NCBI GenBank assembly: GCA_035533375.1 | Contig: DATLTV010000061.1 | Location: 1 to 13,711, forward strand | Direction of reading: 5' to 3' | Source: DATLTV01 sp035533375 | Lineage (GTDB): Bacteria > Patescibacteriota > Minisyncoccia > UBA6257 > 2-01-FULL-56-20 | DNA length: 13,711 nt | Shown: positions 11,934 to 13,711 of the stretch, one piece after another | Layout: each line of letters starts with the position of its first letter | How positions within the stretch are numbered: the first letter of the stretch is position 1 | The notes under the pieces: generated by a model | Told to the model about the DNA's origin: nothing | Database searches by the model: none | What the model saw: only the letters and a program-made list of their open reading frames with translations | Position numbers and translations under genes: made by a program

Positions 11934-11999
11934 CACGCTTTCAATATTCCTTTTTGTCATCCCGGAAAATCGCTTTAACGATTTGTCCGGGATCCATAT
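11934..11999 (+). repeat. Direct repeat R2 (TCATCCCGG half-element with flank)
   Basis: CACGCTTTCAATATT, then TGTCATCCCGG, the hairpin AATCG-CTTTAA-CGATT and GTCCGGGATCCATAT. Same orientation as R1. Confidence 0.85.
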
Positions 12000-12184
12000 T
12001 CTCAAGGTATCCCAACGCCGTGCCCTTCGCAGCCTTTCCGCCCGAGGCGGATCTGCCCTTGATGGAAGCGAAGAAGGGTGCTTTCACGTCCTCCACCGCC
12101 GCCCATGGCGCGCTGGGCACCGCGTTCTTCGAAGCCTTGGCGAAGAAGGAAAAACGGGATAAAATTATTCTAAAGAAAAGATAA
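12000..12184 (+). other. Unassigned open stretch, possible gene remnant
   Basis: An open frame ends with TAA at 12182-12184. It reads NAVPFAAFPPEADLPLMEAK, then KGAFTSSTAAHGALGTAFFE, then ALAKKEKRDKIILKKR. Codon choice (GCC, AAG, CTG) looks coding, but there is no good start (ATG 12062 would give 40 residues), no ribosome-binding site, and the upstream part of the frame runs through repeat R2. I do not recognise the protein. The minus strand is also open, so it may simply be GC-rich non-coding DNA. Confidence 0.25.
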
Positions 12185-12202
12185 AGTTTTTCTTAAGTCC
12201 TC

Positions 12203-12550
12203 ATGGGGCAAATCGACAAGGCAATTCAAAGAATTCTCGCGTTCCGCGACGCCCGGGATTGGAAGCAATTCCACAATAATAAGGATATGGCGCTGTCCTT
12301 GGTGCTTGAGGCCGCCGAAGTCCTCGAACATTTCCAGTGGAAAACCGGAAAGGAATTGGAGGACTATGCGAAATCGCACAAGAATGAGATCAGCGAAGAA
12401 CTCGCCGACGTTCTCTACTGGATTCTTCTTATGGCGCATGACAATCAAATCGACATCATGGCCGCGCTCGACAAAAAGATGGCGCAAAACGAAGCCAAGT
12501 ACCCGGTTGAGAAAGCAAAAGGGAAGCATATGAAATATAACGAGCTTTAA
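12203..12550 (+). CDS. MazG-like nucleotide pyrophosphohydrolase (RS21-C6/dCTPase type)
   Basis: 115 residues. RDWKQFHNNKDMALSLVLEA (18-37) leads into the metal-binding EAAE (36-39, EXXE) and, after HFQW, EELADVLYW with E66..D69 (EXXD). This four-helix all-alpha NTP pyrophosphatase arrangement hydrolyses nucleoside triphosphates to monophosphates, and relatives prefer dCTP and modified dCTP. The tail NEAKYPVEKAKGKHMKYNEL is typical of the subfamily. No clear Shine-Dalgarno; TTAAGT lies 4 nt before the ATG. Only 4 nt separate its stop from the next gene's GTG, so the two are co-expressed. The pairing suggests nucleotide-pool control linked to the nuclease-ATPase downstream. Confidence 0.92.
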   Translation: MGQIDKAIQRILAFRDARDWKQFHNNKDMALSLVLEAAEVLEHFQWKTGKELEDYAKSHKNEISEELADVLYWILLMAHDNQIDIMAALDKKMAQNEAKYPVEKAKGKHMKYNEL

Positions 12551-12554
12551 TACG

Positions 12555-13711
12555 GTGATCGTTTACCAATCAAAGAAACGCGACTTCTTGGCAGATGTTG
12601 CCGATAATAGTATCGAAGATATTGTTTTGGCTTGCGTGAGAGATAAGCTAAAAATTAATGTCGGAAAAAATGAAATTAATTCATGGAAAAATTCTTTGCG
12701 AGAAATGTTTTTTGTTTTGGATGACGATTCCGTTCCAAACGATGCTGGTATAGCAATCGAATATCGTATTCCCCAAACCTCGAAGCGCATTGATTTTATT
12801 ATCACGGGCGAAGACAAAGTTCATGCCGAACAGGTGATGCTTATTGAATTAAAACAATGGTCCAAGGTTCAAATTACTACCAAAGACGCCATTGTGATTA
12901 CGCGTTTCGAGCAAGGCCCAAGTGAAGAGAGCCACCCCTCCTACCAGGCGTGGTCTTACGCATCGCTCATTAATGGTTTTAACGAAACGGTCTACGAGGA
13001 ACATATCAACCTTAACCCATGCGCCTATTTGCATAATTATGTGGATGATGGAGTCATAACGAACTCTTTTTATGCTGAATATATCGCCAAAGCCCCCGTT
13101 TTTCTAAAAAATGACAAGGTTAAACTGCGCGAATTTATTAGTAAATATGTTAAATACGGCGATAAGAAAGATACGATGTATCGCATCGATGTCGGGAAAA
13201 TAAAACCTTCAAAAAGCCTTGCTGATAGCCTATCTTCAATGTTGAAGGGGGTTGGCGAATTCGTAATGATTGATGACCAGAAGCTTGTTTATGAAACAGC
13301 GCTTGCATTGGCAAAAAAATCCGGTATAGACAATAAAAATGTGCTGATTATCGATGGTGGACCTGGAACCGGAAAATCGGTAGTCGCGATTAACCTTCTC
13401 GTTACTATAACTAAACTCGGCCTAGTTACCAGGTACGTAACTAAAAATTCTGCCCCGCGCGATGTTTATGAGAGCATGCTTACTGGCCATTTCAAAAAGA
13501 GCGAGATATCAAATATGTTTAGCGGCTCTGGAGCTTTCACCGAATCCGAAGCTAATACTTTCGATGCTTTAATTATAGACGAGGCGCATCGGCTGAACGA
13601 AAAATCCGGAATGTTTAAAAACCTTGGTGAAAATCAGATCAAAGAGATTATTCAAACAGCGAAACTTAGTATTTTCTTTATTGATGAAGATCAGAAAGTA
13701 ACGTGGAGCGA
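12555..13711 (+). CDS. DUF2075 nuclease-ATPase (helicase-like), N-terminal 385 aa; runs off the window
   Basis: Starts with GTG 4 nt after the MazG-like gene. The N-terminal module has a PD-(D/E)XK arrangement: RIPQTSKRIDFIITG (D80) then VMLIELKQW (E98, K100), within IEYRIPQTSKRIDF...VMLIELKQW. The P-loop module has LIIDGGPGTGKSVVAINLL (264-282, Walker A GGPGTGKS 268-275), RYVTKNSAPRDVYESMLTG (293-311), ALIIDEAHRLNEKSG (338-352, Walker B DEAH) and FFIDEDQKVT (374-383). These match DUF2075 proteins, usually about 600 residues, so about one third is missing. Family members are often called DNA/RNA helicases and occur near restriction and defence genes; activity is not established. AAA, ATT, TTT and GAT codons are much commoner here than in the housekeeping genes, which suggests recent transfer. 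Confidence 0.93.
   Translation, partial: MIVYQSKKRDFLADVADNSIEDIVLACVRDKLKINVGKNEINSWKNSLREMFFVLDDDSVPNDAGIAIEYRIPQTSKRIDFIITGEDKVHAEQVMLIELKQWSKVQITTKDAIVITRFEQGPSEESHPSYQAWSYASLINGFNETVYEEHINLNPCAYLHNYVDDGVITNSFYAEYIAKAPVFLKNDKVKLREFISKYVKYGDKKDTMYRIDVGKIKPSKSLADSLSSMLKGVGEFVMIDDQKLVYETALALAKKSGIDNKNVLIIDGGPGTGKSVVAINLLVTITKLGLVTRYVTKNSAPRDVYESMLTGHFKKSEISNMFSGSGAFTESEANTFDALIIDEAHRLNEKSGMFKNLGENQIKEIIQTAKLSIFFIDEDQKVTWS

Noticed and set aside
2950..11999. CRISPR array
   Set aside because: Repeats are dispersed, inverted and unequally spaced, with no regular spacers and no cas genes.
11805..12005. 66-residue minus-strand frame
   Set aside because: It is made mostly of repeat R2 and the small RNA unit, with no start signal.

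Overview
The window looks like a compact, moderately GC-rich genome of a small bacterium, most likely a Patescibacteria/CPR (Parcubacteria-like) lineage. This rests on sequence style, not on a phylogenetic marker: a ValRS lacking the usual C-terminal arm, a short zinc-ribbon L28, a reduced XseA, small conserved proteins of unknown function, many structured intergenic repeats, and genes whose -10 box lies 6-7 nt before the start codon. TGA is used as a stop (thrC, its upstream gene, the lipoprotein gene), so the TGA=Gly code of some CPR groups is not in use.

Layout. 1-1491 (+): the C-terminus of a probable shikimate kinase, overlapping by ATGA the threonine synthase gene thrC, which ends inside a perfect 44-bp palindrome. 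1744-2906 (+): a lipoprotein of unknown function with a strong terminator. 2907-3517: mostly dispersed inverted-repeat elements plus a 49-aa Lmo0937-type membrane protein (-). 3518-4190: divergent pterin-4a-carbinolamine dehydratase (-) and a 76-aa unknown protein (+). 4187-5471 (-): rpmB (L28), directly abutting a 270-aa protein of unknown function, then tRNA-Pro(GGG). 5491-6143 (-): an Hsp20 gene with a hairpin and short GC-rich repeats at its 3' end. 6174-6887 (-): a PrsW-type membrane protease. 7147-9319 (-): valS.

9391-9746 is an unusual RNA-rich interval. It holds a degenerate tRNA-like gene and, just upstream on the same strand, a short terminator-ended RNA unit with a near-consensus promoter. 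Two blocks of that RNA are together complementary to the whole anticodon arm of the tRNA-like gene. 9823-10112 (+): a frameshifted DUF2283 gene. 10125-11580 (+): xseA and xseB (exonuclease VII), separated by a repeat element. 11586-12184: repeats, a second probable small RNA with a strong promoter enclosed by 66-69 bp direct repeats, and an open stretch I cannot assign. 12203-13711 (+): a MazG-like/dCTPase nucleotide pyrophosphohydrolase, then the first 385 residues of a DUF2075 nuclease-ATPase. These last two look like a transferred, possibly anti-phage, gene pair, and the second gene is clearly more AT-rich than the rest.

The window mixes housekeeping genes (translation: rpmB, valS, tRNA-Pro; repair: xseAB; amino-acid synthesis: aroK?/thrC; stress: hsp20) with accessory material at its right end. 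The observations I rate highest are the tRNA-like gene with its complementary RNA, the recurrent leaderless-type promoter arrangement at seven genes, the repeat-flanked small RNA at 11817, and the MazG-DUF2075 pair.
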